From Hemerocallis citrina (taxonomy: Eukaryota > Streptophyta > Magnoliopsida > Asparagales > Asphodelaceae), in contig CM030362.1 in assembly GCA_017893485.1 (NCBI GenBank), forward strand, positions 184,162,175-184,226,174: 64,000 nucleotides of DNA, in the 5' to 3' direction. Shown here in pieces: positions 33,000-44,450 of this stretch; within the stretch, counting starts at the first letter, position 1, and every line of letters begins with the position of its first letter. A model generated the notes under the pieces. The model was not told the DNA's origin and did no database searches. It saw nothing but the letters and a program-made list of their open reading frames with translations. The position numbers and the translations under genes are program-made.

Positions 33000-33974
33000 T
33001 GATGAGGACATCAAATCAATTTTATTTTGTTTTGGCAATTATAGCCATATGTAGTAGTTTTATGATTTGTAATCTTTCTTTTATGCATTAGAATATTTCT
33101 GAAACTTTAGAATATTTTGAGATTTATATCAAGATTTGTTTTGAGGCTATATATAGGCCTTGAGATTAATAAGAAGTTATGTTATTCTTGATTAAAAAAA
33201 TTATTGTGTTGAGTTTTGCTCTTCATCCCTCTTTTTGTGTGATACAATTGAGAGAATTATTAGGGTTTGTGATAAATCCTAATAAACTTTTAGGATTTGT
33301 GATAAACTCTAAAACTATCCCAAAATCCCAAAACCCTAATCTCCAAATTAATTAAACCTAACCCCAACCTACTCCCTCCCTTTCTCTCTCTCTCTCTCTC
33401 TCCCTCTTCCTCTTCTTCCTCTTCCTCGATGAATCCCGAACCCCCCCCCCCCCCTCAAAAAAAAAAAAAAATTCCCAAATCCTACTCTAATCTCCTTAGC
33501 CACCATCCCCTACCCCCGACTTTCTTCCCTTCCCGTCTACTCTCGAAACCCAACATCCCCAAACTCCACCATTGAAACCCTCCTCGCTGCTGCTAACCCA
33601 AGATCTAACACTGGTTGTTTCGAATCCCGGTATACTATTTCTACTTTTCAAATATTTGTGTTATACTGCCTTATCATATCAATTATATTATTTGATTTAT
33701 CTATCGTCCACCAATATTGAGAGTGAGCATTTCTACTTGCTAATTAGAGTACAAATTAATATTGTATCTTTTACTTGCTAAGAACGCTCAGAAATATAAT
33801 TAATGATTGTCAGAACTAAATCGTTAATTGGGCTTGTTAAACTTAATTCAATTCTTGAAAATCCATCGAACTGATTAATTGTTTTTAATTCTAACTTGAT
33901 CTACATTACATGTTGGTAAAATTAATCCTTTAAAATTCTTGAAAATTCTCTATTTAGGATTACATTTTACATCA
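33000..33974 (+). repeat. Left LTR of the deleted chromovirus
   Basis: 975 bp, TGATGAGGACATC...TACATCA. It contains a CT microsatellite at 33382-33402 and C-run/A-run at about 33443-33474. Relative to the right LTR it lacks the MITE and a roughly 180-bp GC-rich segment. Confidence 0.88.
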
Positions 33975-33977
33975 TTT

Positions 33978-33992
33978 TGGTATCAGCGCGAA
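33978..33992 (+). other. PBS of the deleted chromovirus
   Basis: TGGTATCAGCGCGAA, three bases after the LTR end. It is an initiator tRNA-Met type site with changes after TGGTATCAG. Confidence 0.75.
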
Positions 33993-34210
33993 GGTTCTTA
34001 AAACCCTAGTTCTTGCATCATTTAGTCTTAAATTTTTTGCTTTCATTTAGAATTGTTTAAAGTCTTTTTATTTTATTTTCTTTCGTTCTTTTAAGTCACT
34101 TCATACTTAAAAAATAAATAAAATAAAAAATAAAAAAACTTAGGTGCATTTAGGACATGTTGTCCCAAATTTTAGCAAACACACGACCCTTAATTTTCAA
34201 CCTTTGGTGA

Positions 34211-35300
34211 ATGTGTCTTCGTAGCACCATCACAGACCCTGAAGAGACTTTCTTGTCCATCCCAAACCACCTAATTAGGAACCCTAGACCTCCACGAACC
34301 CCTCCTCGAACTGAGATGGACAACTCTGATATTTCCGCTACCCTAGCTACTATTCAAAAAACTCTTGCCAGTATCAATCAGAGGCTTCAGAAAATAGAAT
34401 TAAATCAAACTGGTGCCCCTGAGCTTCATGCTAATCGTCAGATCCCTCAGGGGAATGATCGTGACGGTCGACATCAAGATCGTGATCCTGATGAACAATA
34501 CAAGACGAACGTTAAGGCTGACGTTCCCCAATTTGAAGGCCACATGGAACCCCAAGCTTATCTTCATTGGATCCATGCCATGGACCACTACTTCGTGTGG
34601 TTTGACATGAGAGAAGCCCTGAATGTCAAATTTGCCACGATAAAATTGACGGAAAAAGCTCAACAACACTGGACCAATCTTGAACATGCTTGTAGAGGCC
34701 AAGGCCTAGCACCCATAGCCACTTGGGAAGCCATGAAAGAGAAGCTCACCGAGAGATATGTACCGTTATCGTTCCACACTCGATTGCTAGATTCGTGAAA
34801 CCAACTCTATCAAGAAAGCAAATCCACTCAAGAGTATGTTGATAAGTTTGATAACTTCTTTATTCGTGTTAATTTCTCCAGTCTCGTGGTTCCGTGCAAT
34901 GCCTTAGGTAAAGAGAGCGGAAAACAAACTCTCTCTAGGTTTAAGGTTAGATTATGAGCCGATCTGAGGTACAAGCTAATTCATAGAAATGTGGGCTCAT
35001 TGGCAGCAGCTTATGCCCTTGTTCTCGATATAGATTCCCTTAAAGCAAGTTCCTATTACAAGTCCAGCAATTCGATGGATCATTCCTCTAGAATGACTCC
35101 TCCTAATCCCTCTAAACCCGAGCACTCCACTCCTCAGTACCCCCAACAAGTCTTACTCAAGCAAACCTACTTCAAATCCCTATTCACTTAGAAATGATAA
35201 CACGGGTAAGAACAATGACAGAGACTATTCTAAGATTGATTCTTTCACTAAGTGCTATAAATGCAAGAGATACGGTCATGTTGCTGGCAACTGTCCCAAC
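34211..35300 (+). pseudogene. gag: Chromovirus Gag with zinc knuckle, broken
   Basis: The open part 34211-34798 contains the capsid domain: PQFEGHMEPQAYLHWIHAMDHYF, then FATIKLTEKAQQHW and LTERYVPLSF. A stop at 34796 and others at 34955 and 35189 interrupt it. The CCHC knuckle (CYKCKRYGHVAGNC) is at about 35251-35293. The most likely start is the Met near 34316 (MDNSDISATLATIQ). The sequence is joined to an integrase C-terminus about 150 bp later. Confidence 0.75.
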
Positions 35301-35450
35301 CCAAATAGGATCAATATAGTAGAGGGTACCACTGTCATCGCTGATGAGCCCGATAATGAGTTTACTTATGAACCTCATGTAAGTGATGACTTTGATGAAA
35401 AAGAAGATGACCAACCTCTCAACTGTATTTAGTCGATCCAATCAACTCCA

Positions 35451-36170
35451 TTGAATATACCTGAGTCACTCATTTCTTCCCAAGTCACTTGGCAACCTAT
35501 AGATTTTATCCATATGTTAGAACATCCTAGATTCACAGAGTTCGCATCCACATTTGCATATCGCATTTATGACTTGCATACAGAAATTTTAAAGGAAATT
35601 AATGAGAATAATTTTAACTACAAGTTAATAGCAGATGCTAGAAAGAAATTTAAAACTCTTGATGTTGGTGACGAAGAGATGGTTCGGATTCGTCCAGAAC
35701 GGTTTTCAGCAGGATCCGTTAAGAACTTGAACATACATGCTGCAGGCCCATTTAAAATTCTACATAAAATCGATGATAACACCCATGTCGTTGACCTTCC
35801 GAATGTTTTGGCATAAGTAAGACCTTCAATATTGAGGATTTAGTACTCTATAAAGGCTCAAAATTTAACCATAGACTTTCCTTTATAGATGAGAGTACCC
35901 TGTAGCCTAATGGTGAGATTCTCACATTTACCCCTCTACTTGATACTATTTACTCACCGACAGAAGAATTGAATAATATTTTAGATGATCAGATAATCTC
36001 TACTAAAGATGGTGGTATTCATAGGTATTTGATGAGGTGGAAGAACAAGCCGAAGTCGGATGACACTTGAAATGATTGTGAGGAGTTCCTGCGCTTGAAT
36101 CCAGATCTTTTGGAGTACCATGACAGGATCACTGGTTTTGACTCGACTGGGTAGAGCCATCTCCCACCCG
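35451..36170 (+). pseudogene. Integrase C-terminus and chromodomain remnant
   Basis: The open part 35451-35816 carries EFASTFAYRIYDLHTEI, then VGDEEMVRIRPERFSAGSVK and GPFKILHKIDDN, the C-terminal domain of chromovirus integrase. After one frameshift near 35815, TFNIEDLVLYKGS and, at about 36010-36110, a chromodomain-like RWKNKPKSDDTW block follow, with stops. No catalytic core is present. Confidence 0.72.
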
Positions 36171-36177
36171 GAAAGAA

Positions 36178-36693
36178 TGACGAGGACATCAAATCTGTTT
36201 TATTTTTGTTTTGGCAATTATAGTCATATGTAGTAGTTTTACGATTTGTAATCCTTCTTTTATGGATTAGAATATTTCTGAGATTTTAGAATATTTTGAG
36301 ATTTGTATCAAGATTTGTTTTGATCCTATATATATGCCTTGAGATTAATGAGAAGTTATGCTATTCATGATTAAGAAAATTATTGTGTTGACTTTTGCTC
36401 TTCATCCATCTTTTTGTGTGATACAATTGAGATAATTATTAGGGTTTGTGATAAATCCTAATAAACTTTTAGGGTTTGTGATAAACTCTAAAACTACCCC
36501 AAAATCCCCAAATTAAAATTCCAAAACCCTAATCCCCAAATTAATTGAACCTAAGAGCATCTGTAGTCGTCTTGAGTCAGATTTTGGTTATTAGGCAAAT
36601 AGAAATGGAAAAAATGGGTTTGCGTTGTAGTTGTCAAAAGCCAAATTTGGGTCAGACGGAAGATTATCTTTCATCTCAGAAATTTAAATAAAA

Positions 36694-36741
<48 letters not shown>

Positions 36742-37231
36742 GCATTGAACTGAGGGACAAAGGACAAAAAAAATAATAAAAAAAATCCGGTGAAGTTAGG
36801 GAGAAAAGGACAAAAAAACAAAATTAAAAAACCCAAAGGGATGAAGTCCCATCCAAGGGATTTTGTCTTTAGCCAATATGTGTTGGACGGTACATAATGT
36901 ATCGTCCTTCACTTTTTTTTTTAAAATTAACGGGACGGAATATTATCCTTCGTCCGATGACTTCGTCGTAAGCCAAAATTGAAGGGACGATGTATTGTTT
37001 ACCGTCCGACGTTTGAGACGAAAGATTATCTTTCGTCTCATTTAACAGACGAAAGATTATCTTTTGTCAGCTATAATTTGGCAAATACCAAACCAGCTGC
37101 TATATTTGGCCAGCTCCTGTTCATGCGACACCCAAATTTTGGATATTTGGCAGACGAGTAGAGCGCTATTTTTTCTATTTTTTCCATTTTTGGGTAAATA
37201 GCAGATGACTACAGATGCTCTAACCCCAACC

Positions 37232-37293
<62 letters not shown>

Positions 37294-38065
37294 TCTCCCT
37301 TTCCCCGTCGAATCCCGAAACCCATAATAATAATAATGATAATAATAATAAAAATTCCCAAACCCTACTCTAATCTCCTCAGCCATCATCCGTACCCCCG
37401 ACTTTCTCCCCTTCCCGTCTACTCTCGAAACCCAACATCCCCAAACTCCACCGTCGAAGCCCCATCACCCCGTCGACAACCACTGACCGCACCACCACGA
37501 CTGTGCTCCACTGTCGCCAGTCCCATCACCATCGCCATTGCCGTCGCTCCCCTCTACGTCACAACAAACCTCGCCACTACCGACGATCACCCTTGCAGAC
37601 CACCCTCGTGACTCCCGACGCCTGCAACTTCGCCATCGACTGACTCAATCCCTGATGCCTGCCACCGACTGCCTTATCACGGCATCCACCCGAGATCTAA
37701 CACTAGTTGTTTCGAACCCCGGTATACTCTTTTCACTTTTCAAATATTTGTGTTATACTACATGATCATCTCTATTATATTATTTGATTTATTTGTAGTC
37801 CACTAATATTAAAAGTGAGCGTTTCTACTTTCTAATTAGAGTATAAATCAATATTGCATCTTTTATTTGCTAAGAACGCTCAGAGATATAATTATTGATT
37901 GTTGAACTGAATCGTTAATTGGGATTGTTAAACTTAATTCAATTCTTGAAAATCCATCAAACCGATTAACTGTTTTAAATTCTAACTTGATCCGCACTAC
38001 ATGTTGGTAAAATTAATCATCTAAAATTTTTGAAAATTCTCTATTTAGGATTATGTTTTACATCA
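36178..38065 (+). repeat. Right LTR of the deleted chromovirus, split by a MITE
   Basis: TGACGAGGACATC...TACATCA. It is colinear with the left LTR except for the MITE at 36555-37220, a longer TC tract (37234-37285) and an extra GC-rich block at about 37455-37690. Confidence 0.88.
36552..37223 (+). mobile_element. Harbinger/Tourist-type MITE with TAA target-site duplication
   Basis: The element body is 36555-37220 (666 bp). Terminal inverted repeats begin GAGCATCTGTAGTCGTCT on the left and GAGCATCTGTAGTCATCT on the right (reverse complement). TAA is duplicated on both sides. The left LTR gives the empty site (CCTAACCCC near 33358), proving the exact insertion. Inside are a (TA)n run at 36699-36738 and short inverted motifs around GACGAAAGATTATCTTTCGTC. 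No transposase. Confidence 0.9.
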
Positions 38066-38070
38066 ACATT
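38066..38070. repeat. Target-site duplication ACATT, right copy
   Basis: Matches 32995-32999. Confidence 0.88.
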
Positions 38071-38600
38071 GCTCCTCTGAAAGCTCGGATTTTAGTTTGG
38101 TTGGCAGTTTACAATAAATTACTTACTGTTGAGAATTTGAATTAAAAAATTAGCTAGTGGTCAAAAATGTATTTTTTGTAATTCTCATGATGAATTGCTA
38201 GTCAATCATTGTCCTTTCATCCAACCAATTTTGTATATTTGTAAATGTGATTGGAAATCATTGGTAAAACAGGTTCTATGATTTCGTGGTGGAGCACTTG
38301 GAGAAAAATAAGAATTAAGAAAATCTTTAGATTATCTTGGGACTTATCTATACTGGCTATGATTTGGATTATTTGGACCGAGTGTAACAATAGAATCATT
38401 GAAAAGAAAAGCAAGTCTATTGATAAATTGATTGAAGATTTACTTTATTTTATTAATTAATCATTGGTCTAATATTTTTTCTATTAATAGAAAGGATGAT
38501 CTCAAGCTTTATGAGTTGTATGTTGTGGTTGCATCTTTGATTCACCCAAATATTTTTAGTTGATTTTATCAGTTCATTTATAAAAATAAAAAAAATGCAT
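38071..38600 (+). pseudogene. LINE ORF2 C-terminus, second part, and 3' tail
   Basis: Continues the zf-RVT-like region (APLKARILVWLAVYNKLLTVENL), then a block like LSILAMIWIIWTECNNRIIEKK (within 38251-38460), the usual end of plant LINE ORF2, and KLYELYVVVASLIHPN near 38505-38560. An A-rich tract at 38578-38600 probably marks the LINE 3' end. Confidence 0.75.
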
Positions 38601-39531
38601 AAGAAAATGAGAGGAAGCTGATGTTTGGTGTTTATTATTCTGTTGATGACAAACACATTAACGAGTCAGTCTTACTCAGTTCCAAATTATGAGAATTTTA
38701 ACCGAATTCATTAATTATTTGAAAATAAGAAATTAAGAACCGAACATGCATATTCTTACATACTCCTAGTTTGTAAGTGTAAAATAATTGTTGTTTTTGG
38801 GTGCAGGAATTTTTATAGTAATCTCTCTGCTTGATGTTTATACAAAAATTTGCATCCTGAAATCTAATAAGTCTTATTCACATAATGATAATACATCAAG
38901 TTTATATATTAGGTCCTGTTTATAATCTTATAATTTATAAAGAGTGTGATCAGCATAAATCTTAATTTTATGAATTCTCTTATTCCAATTTGACCTAAGG
39001 GATTAAGCTACTAATTATGTAGCTGATGTTTGGTATGGGTTTAGTAAGAAACATTTGCAAAATTTCCTAATTATGTATAGTTCAGATCCAATTCTCTAAT
39101 TCTTCTCTTATTAAATATATTGACAACCGGTATGCATATTTTTTTATAATTCTAGTTTGTAAGAGTATAATGTATGCAGGGAAGGTCAAATCTGAGTCTT
39201 TTTCATCAACTTCTTGTAGAGAATGAACATGAATTCACTGGGTTGCTCTCAGGACAACACTATGGGTGGTAACAGAAGTGTTGGCGAGGAGAGTCAGTGG
39301 TGCCAAAAAAATCTTAGGGTCCATCGGCCGGTGACTCAGCTGTGTGAGCTATCTTTGTTGGTGTTGTTTCAATTAAACTCAAACTCAGATCTGTTTCTTT
39401 TGTAGGAATTATGTTCCCCCATTAAATCAGAATCTGTATGGTTGTTATGTCTCAAATAACTGAGAAGACATGATATGTCGGGAACAGACTGGAAATTATT
39501 CTTGGGTCCTGTGCAACAATTTAGCATAGAC
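38601..39531. other. Unassigned AT-rich DNA with exon-like pieces
   Basis: There are weak splice-like signals (GTGCAG|GAATTT near 38806, TATGCAG|GGAAGG near 39180) and short open pieces, but no recognisable protein. A host gene fragment cannot be excluded. Confidence 0.25.
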
Positions 39532-40421
39532 TTAGGTATTGTTCTTTTTTTTGCCTCTTATAAGAGGTGAGATTTACAATAAGAGCCTCTTTTTGAGGTG
39601 TTCTTTTATATAAAAATAACCTCTTATAAGAACCTCTTATAAGAGATTTATGTTCTTTTTTCACCTCTTACAAGAGCATTTTTTCTACTTTTAGACATTT
39701 TTGCCCTTACTATATAATTTCTCTATTTATATAATCCAATGAAATGTTATCTTTTTAATGATGTTGCTGTTGTTTGCAAATAGTATCCCCCTTCTTTAGT
39801 CTCTTCTGACGGGTTGATTCATTGTTGTGGTCACGAGGAAATTCGGGATATATTTAAATGTATACTGATCCATTTATGTACAAGATGTGTAAAAAATTCG
39901 GGATATATTTTGGTGGGATATGTACATTTCTGATCTCTTTACAATACATGAGCCTATGCTTTTATAAGCCGCGTTCTTCTTTTGTTAATATTTGCGCAAG
40001 TTAATGGCCTTGGCATATTCGGATTCTTTCAGCCGTAAGCTTCTCAATCTGTGCTTCTGTGCTCACTGCTCATTGTCCACGTCGGTCTAGTAATTCATCT
40101 TGCAGCTTCGTGATCTTATGAATGCCGTTAACCTGTTTATAATTCAGAAAAAAAGATTAGAGCCAACTTCGGATTCAGAAATAAAGATTAGAGCCAAATC
40201 CGGGTATCATTAATTTAGGGGTAGTATAGTCATTTTAAGTTATAGAAGACTTTTAAGATTTTGAAAGAGGCTAGTAGAAGCCATTTAGGTTTAGAAGCAA
40301 TTTTGAAAGAAATCTCTTATAAGAGGTAAAAAAAAGAACATTAAAAAAACTCTTGTAAGAGGGGGACCACCTCTTACAAGAGGCAAATTACTTATAAGAG
40401 GAGAAAAAGATTACTACCTTA
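39532..40421 (+). mobile_element. Second Harbinger-like MITE, TTA target-site duplication
   Basis: The element body is 39535-40418 (884 bp). The ends are GGTATTGTTCTTTTTT and, reverse-complemented, GGTAGTAATCTTTTTC, about 13 of 16 matching, flanked by TTA on both sides. The subterminal parts are full of the palindrome CCTCTTATAAGAGG and variants (about 39560-39670 and 40310-40405), enough to fold each end. The interior (39680-40300) is noncoding. Confidence 0.72.
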
Positions 40422-41130
40422 GTCCCACATTATATCTTACTATCAAGACTGCGTCCCCACGTATGATTGTACATTTGTGGTTTGACGGCTATTGAATTTC
40501 TTATACACAGTAGTATAAATATTTGTATCCTTTTAGTTTGGTTTATGAATGCGTACTGCTACTTGTGTAAAAATTATTAGATATGTCTGATGGAAGATTT
40601 GTTTTCTTTATATATATATATATATAATTTTTTTTTTTTAAAGGTTTGTTGGAAGTTGGTTTCATACTGGGTGTGGTTTACTATGTTTTTTTTCTTTTCT
40701 ATTGCCTGGTCTTATAAACCTCGGTAGGATACTTCTTATATATTGTATTGGTTATATTTCAGGTTGATAAATTGGGTCGGTGGGACCTTTGCTATAAATT
40801 TTTAACAGATTATTATGGTGCTTCTCTTTTGAACAATTTATGTCCTGAAAAGATGTACATTACTGAGAAAGATTTTGTCGGTGTACTAAGATTCTCTGTT
40901 TTGTTAAACCCTGAATTTTATTTTTTTTCATGCATTCATATATTTTGGATGCTTTTGCTTCAATTTACATGTTTCCTTAACATAAAAGTTTCACATATGA
41001 AGTTTCACATATGCTTTTGATATGCAAAAAGTCAGCTTTCTTATATAATTTTATATTTGGGAATCAGCTATGCTTTGTAATCCATCATGCCTATTGTTGA
41101 CTCTGTTATAATTCCTGTGGAAGATTCTAC
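40422..41130. other. Unassigned DNA with one exon-like segment
   Basis: 40763-40879 is flanked by a good acceptor (TATATTTCAG) and a donor-like GTCG|GTGTAC, and reads as an open KLGRWDLCYKFLTDYYG-type peptide. No family recognised and no neighbouring exons established. Confidence 0.25.
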
Positions 41131-42054
41131 TCTGATAACGAAAATTTTGCCGTAGTGCCCCATTTTTTGAAAATATTTGGCACTCTGATCCACTTTCAAA
41201 AACAATTAGCGATCTGTTCCTGTTTAGGACACGTCAGCATAAACCGTTATTGAAAATTACTGCATAGGTTATTTACGTGCCGTTATTTCCAATAACGGCA
41301 TCTATATTTTAAAAAAAATGTCATGCCGTTATTTGGAGTAAAGGCATAGGTTATTTTGTTTTTCGATAGCTTGTAGTCTTCATTTAGAGAAAAAATTGCA
41401 AGTGTGAAAACCTTAAAACAGATGCCGTTATTTCAAATAACGGCATTCTCAGTACTGATGCCGTTATTTAGAATAACGGCATCAGTTATAATTTTTTTTT
41501 ATAAAAAAGTAACTTATTATTCATCCTCTCTAACGAATAAGTTAATTAAAAAAAAATTATTACTGATGTCGTTATTCCAAATAACGGCATCAGTTATAAA
41601 TTTTTTTATTTTAAAAATTAACTTATTATTCATTATCTCTGTTTCCAAACAACGGCAAGAGTTCATTTATATATAACTGATGCCGTTATCTCCAATAACG
41701 ATATCAGTCATTCGAATGCCGTTATTCAGGATAACCGCATTATTTATAAGTTTTTTTCACCGCATTATTTATAAGTTTTTTTCATACTTAGAATTTTTTT
41801 AAAATTAGAAGATTCACACTTGTAAGAGAAATATACTGATGCCGTTATTCCAAATAACGACATAGAAAAAAATTGTAAAATAGATGCCGTTATTAGAAAT
41901 AACGGCATGTAAATAACCTATGCCGTTATTTCTAATAACGGTTTATGCTGACGTGACCTAAATAGGGGCAGATCGCTAATTGTTTTCTGAAGTGGGTCAG
42001 AGCGCCAAATATTTTCAAAAAGTGGGGCAGTACGGCAAAATTTTCTCTAATAAC
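41131..42054 (+). mobile_element. Mutator-like MITE with ~170-bp inverted repeats and hairpins
   Basis: The element body is 41140-42045. The long terminal inverted repeats (about 41140-41310 and 41875-42045) both start GAAAATTTTGCCGTA. The flanking 9-bp duplication is TCTGATAAC / TCTAATAAC with one mismatch, the size typical for Mutator-like elements. The interior repeats ATGCCGTTATT...AATAACGGCAT hairpins about every 60-100 bp. No transposase, so nonautonomous. Confidence 0.85.
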
Positions 42055-42062
42055 CTCATAAC

Positions 42063-42190
42063 TGTTGGATATATAGGTATATTCTCACTATATGAATAAT
42101 ATTATGTGTAATATTATTCTATGGATAATACGTGTGTTACACATACTAATTGTATGGATATCGAAATGCAGGTTGAGGGGGTTGAGAACC
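42063..42190 (+). mobile_element. Left piece of an older element split by the Tat insertion
   Basis: It starts TGTTGGATATATAGG, like many Ty1/copia LTR starts, directly after the MITE flank. It would continue at 55816 across the Tat element, where a TATA box (CCTATAAATAC, about 55837-55847) follows. The orientation agrees with the copia pol remnant at 57980-59690. Confidence 0.4.
42186..42190. repeat. Probable target-site duplication GAACC, left copy
   Basis: Matches 55811-55815. The LTR ends must then be placed one or two bases outside the TG...CA positions, so this is probable, not certain. Confidence 0.55.
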
Positions 42191-42192
42191 AT

Positions 42193-42769
42193 TGTCACTA
42201 GATTCTGGTGTGGGGGCAATATATGAGATTTGTAGGTTCGTGAGGAACTCGAACAGGCGGAACCCTTCTTCTTCCTTGTTGACTAGTTGACTCCTTGGTG
42301 CTCCCTTGAACCTGTACAAACGTTCGAGACACCGGGATGGATCCTGGCGACGAACCCTCCGACGCTCAAGTCAATACACAGAAAAAGTCAAGAGAAAGAG
42401 CTCAAGTGTGCAAAGAGTGATCACCTTCAACAGTAGGAGGTAGAGAGGTTTTTATAGTCGCCATGGAGATCTTTTTCAGGATAATGGTGAATCCCTACTT
42501 CCCGGTTTGGCTGGCTGGGGTTGGTTACAACCATCCCCTTAAGATAGGGACAAGCCAGGATCTGCTCTTATCCTGTTGATCTGGTCCCTAACGGGTTGAG
42601 ACCTGTTCTTTGCCTTTCAGATCCGTTCATGGGCCAGCGGGTCCAAGAGTAGAGACCCGGTACCCAATTCGGATCCGTCTGTAGGTGAAATTACCATCTC
42701 ATCCCTGAGATCTCAAGATTCGTGCCCAGTTTGAACGGTTCCGATTTAACCCCATTTTTAGCCATATCA
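42193..42769 (-). repeat. 3' LTR of the Tat element
   Basis: 577 bp; minus strand TGATATGGC...AGTGACA. Pairs with 55235-55809. Confidence 0.88.
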
Positions 42770-42788
42770 CGAGCCCCCACTCCCAAAG
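42770..42788 (-). other. Polypurine tract of the Tat element
   Basis: Minus strand CTTTGGGAGTGGGGGCTCG immediately before the 3' LTR. Confidence 0.75.
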
Positions 42789-43204
42789 ACTGTGTTACAG
42801 TCTTGTGGGAGTAGTTTTGTTGTTTTAATGGCGTATAGGATTTTATCGGGCAAAGGGTGCTTGAATCCCATCGGTGAGGTGACGATATTTTCCTGAGATG
42901 GTAGCATGCTCAAAGTGGCTTCTAAGTTGCTCTGGGTCTTTGGTGATTTTCCCCGATTTTATATTATTTTTTCGAACCATTTATTCAATTTTGCAAAGCG
43001 ATGATTTGCTCTCCGGAAGCACTAATTAATCATTCTAAAATATAACTATTTATCCTGGGACTCAAAAATATCCTTCGAATTTATAATTATTTTCAGAATT
43101 TTTAATTAATTTTTCTAAATTTTTATCATTTTTTGCAATTTTTAAATAAAATCTGAATTAATAAAATAGAAAAAGGGAATTAATCGCCTTATTTATGACG
43201 TAGA
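42789..43204 (-). other. Noncoding spacer of the Tat element
   Basis: AT-rich sequence between PPT and the tandem-repeat array; no ORF or motif recognised. Confidence 0.5.
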
Positions 43205-44345
43205 AAAATCTGAGCCCCCCATCAGTAGCTGGCGTGAATATCTGAGCGATCTGACAGCTCGAGTAGCTCGGAGGCATTTTTCTTCGTATGAGCAGCTCGG
43301 TAGCTCGGTGCTTCGAAGGCTGCCGAGCTACGTGGCCAGATCTGGGATGTCCATCGGGCTCAAATCACGGTGCAAGAGGCTTGGATCACGAAAAAATGTG
43401 ATCTTGCTGACGTGGCAAAATCTGTGCCATCCATCAGCCGTTGGCGTGAATATCTAGACAATGTGACGGTCCAAGGAGCTCGGAGGTATTTTTTCCCCAA
43501 TACGGAGGTCGGTGCCCCGGTAGCTCGGGGGCGTCTTTCTCTGAATGGGCACCTCGGCGCAAGAGGCTCAGATCACGAGAAAACGTGATTTTTTTCGTTT
43601 TGTGGTCGTGGCAAAATCTGAGCCATCCATCAGCCGTTGGCGCGAACATCTGGACGATCTGACGGTCCAAGGAGCTGGGAGGTGTTTTTTCCCCAATACG
43701 GAGGTCGGTGCCCCGGTAGCTCGGGGGCGTCTTTCTCCAAATGGGCACCTCGGGGGCTCGGCACTTCGGTAGTTCGGCGCTTCGATTGCTGCCGAGCTAC
43801 GTGGCTAGATCTAGGACGTCCGTTAGGCTCGAATCTTGGCGCAAGAGGCTCAGATCACGAGAAAATGTGATTTTGTCTTTTTGTGGACGTGGCGAAATCT
43901 GTGCCATCCATCAGCCGTTGGCGCGAACATCAGGACGATTTGACGGTCCAAGGAGCTCGGAGGTGTTTTTTCCCCAATACGGAGGTCAGTGCCCCGGTAG
44001 CTCGGGGGCGTATTTCTCCGAATGGGCACCTCGGTGGCTCGGCACTTCGGCAGTTTGGCGCTTCGATGGTTGCCAAGCTACGTGGCTAGATCTGGGACGT
44101 CCGTCAGGCACGAATCTCGGCGCAAGAAGCTCATATCATGAGAAAACGTGATTTTGTCGTTTTGTGGATGTGGCGAAATCTGAGCCATCCATCAGCCATT
44201 GGTGCGAACATCTGGACGATCTGACGGTCCAAGAAGCTCGGAGGTGTTTTTACCCCAATACGGAGGTCGGTGCCCCGGTAGCTTGGGGGCGTCTTTCTCC
44301 GAATGGGCACGTCGGTGGCTCGGCACTTCGCTGGCTTCGAGACGA
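43205..44345. repeat. Tandem array, ~282-bp unit, about 4.3 copies
   Basis: Unit starts (CAAGAGGCT) are at 43373, 43560, 43842 and 44123; one copy is shortened to 187 bp, and a partial unit precedes the first. Units share GCCATCCATCAGCC, CCCCAATACGGAGGTCGGTG and GCTCGGGGGCGT. The array ends about 105 bp before a TATA-like TATAAG at 44451-44456 and so sits upstream of the antisense gene. Confidence 0.85.
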
Positions 44346-44450
44346 CACGACCGTAGGTTGTTCTCGTCTTTAAGAATTCTGTCGCTTAACATTCTTAATG
44401 GGCTTGAGTGGGGCCCAATATGTTAGAAGCCCAAGAGTCGCTCTTTTTAC

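Larger units (their letters stand above)
33000..38065 (+). mobile_element. Internally deleted Ty3/gypsy chromovirus inside the LINE
   Basis: LTRs at 33000-33974 and 36178-38065 with a perfect 5-bp target-site duplication. The internal region keeps gag, the zinc knuckle, the integrase C-terminus and chromodomain remnants. Protease, RT, RNase H and the integrase core are absent, so about 2.5-3 kb of the usual internal sequence is missing between 35300 and 35450. The MIRPERF-like and TFNIEDLV-like blocks suggest a Galadriel/CRM-type chromovirus, assigned loosely. Confidence 0.88.
26827..38600 (+). mobile_element. Decayed L1-type LINE, interrupted by a chromovirus
   Basis: A non-LTR retrotransposon with ORF1 (CCHC knuckle), endonuclease, reverse transcriptase, a C-terminal zf-RVT-like region and an A-rich 3' end (about 38578-38600). 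The element is split at 32999/38071 by the LTR element at 33000-38065. Stops and frameshifts are frequent throughout. Its 5' end abuts the LTR at 26826; 26827-27033 is a T-rich leader. No LINE target-site duplication could be made out. Confidence 0.85.

Noticed and set aside
36699..36738. (TA)n run as an origin or regulatory site
   Set aside because: Simple microsatellite inside a MITE.
39223..39405. 60-codon plus-strand ORF
   Set aside because: Short, no motif, surrounded by AT-rich noncoding DNA.
40748..41020. Host gene exon encoding a KLGRWDLCYKFLTDYYG-type peptide
   Set aside because: One exon-like piece with splice-like flanks, but no partner exon and no recognised family.
43370..44426. 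A series of 66-136-codon frames on both strands
   Set aside because: They repeat with the 282-bp tandem unit and follow its composition; not genes.
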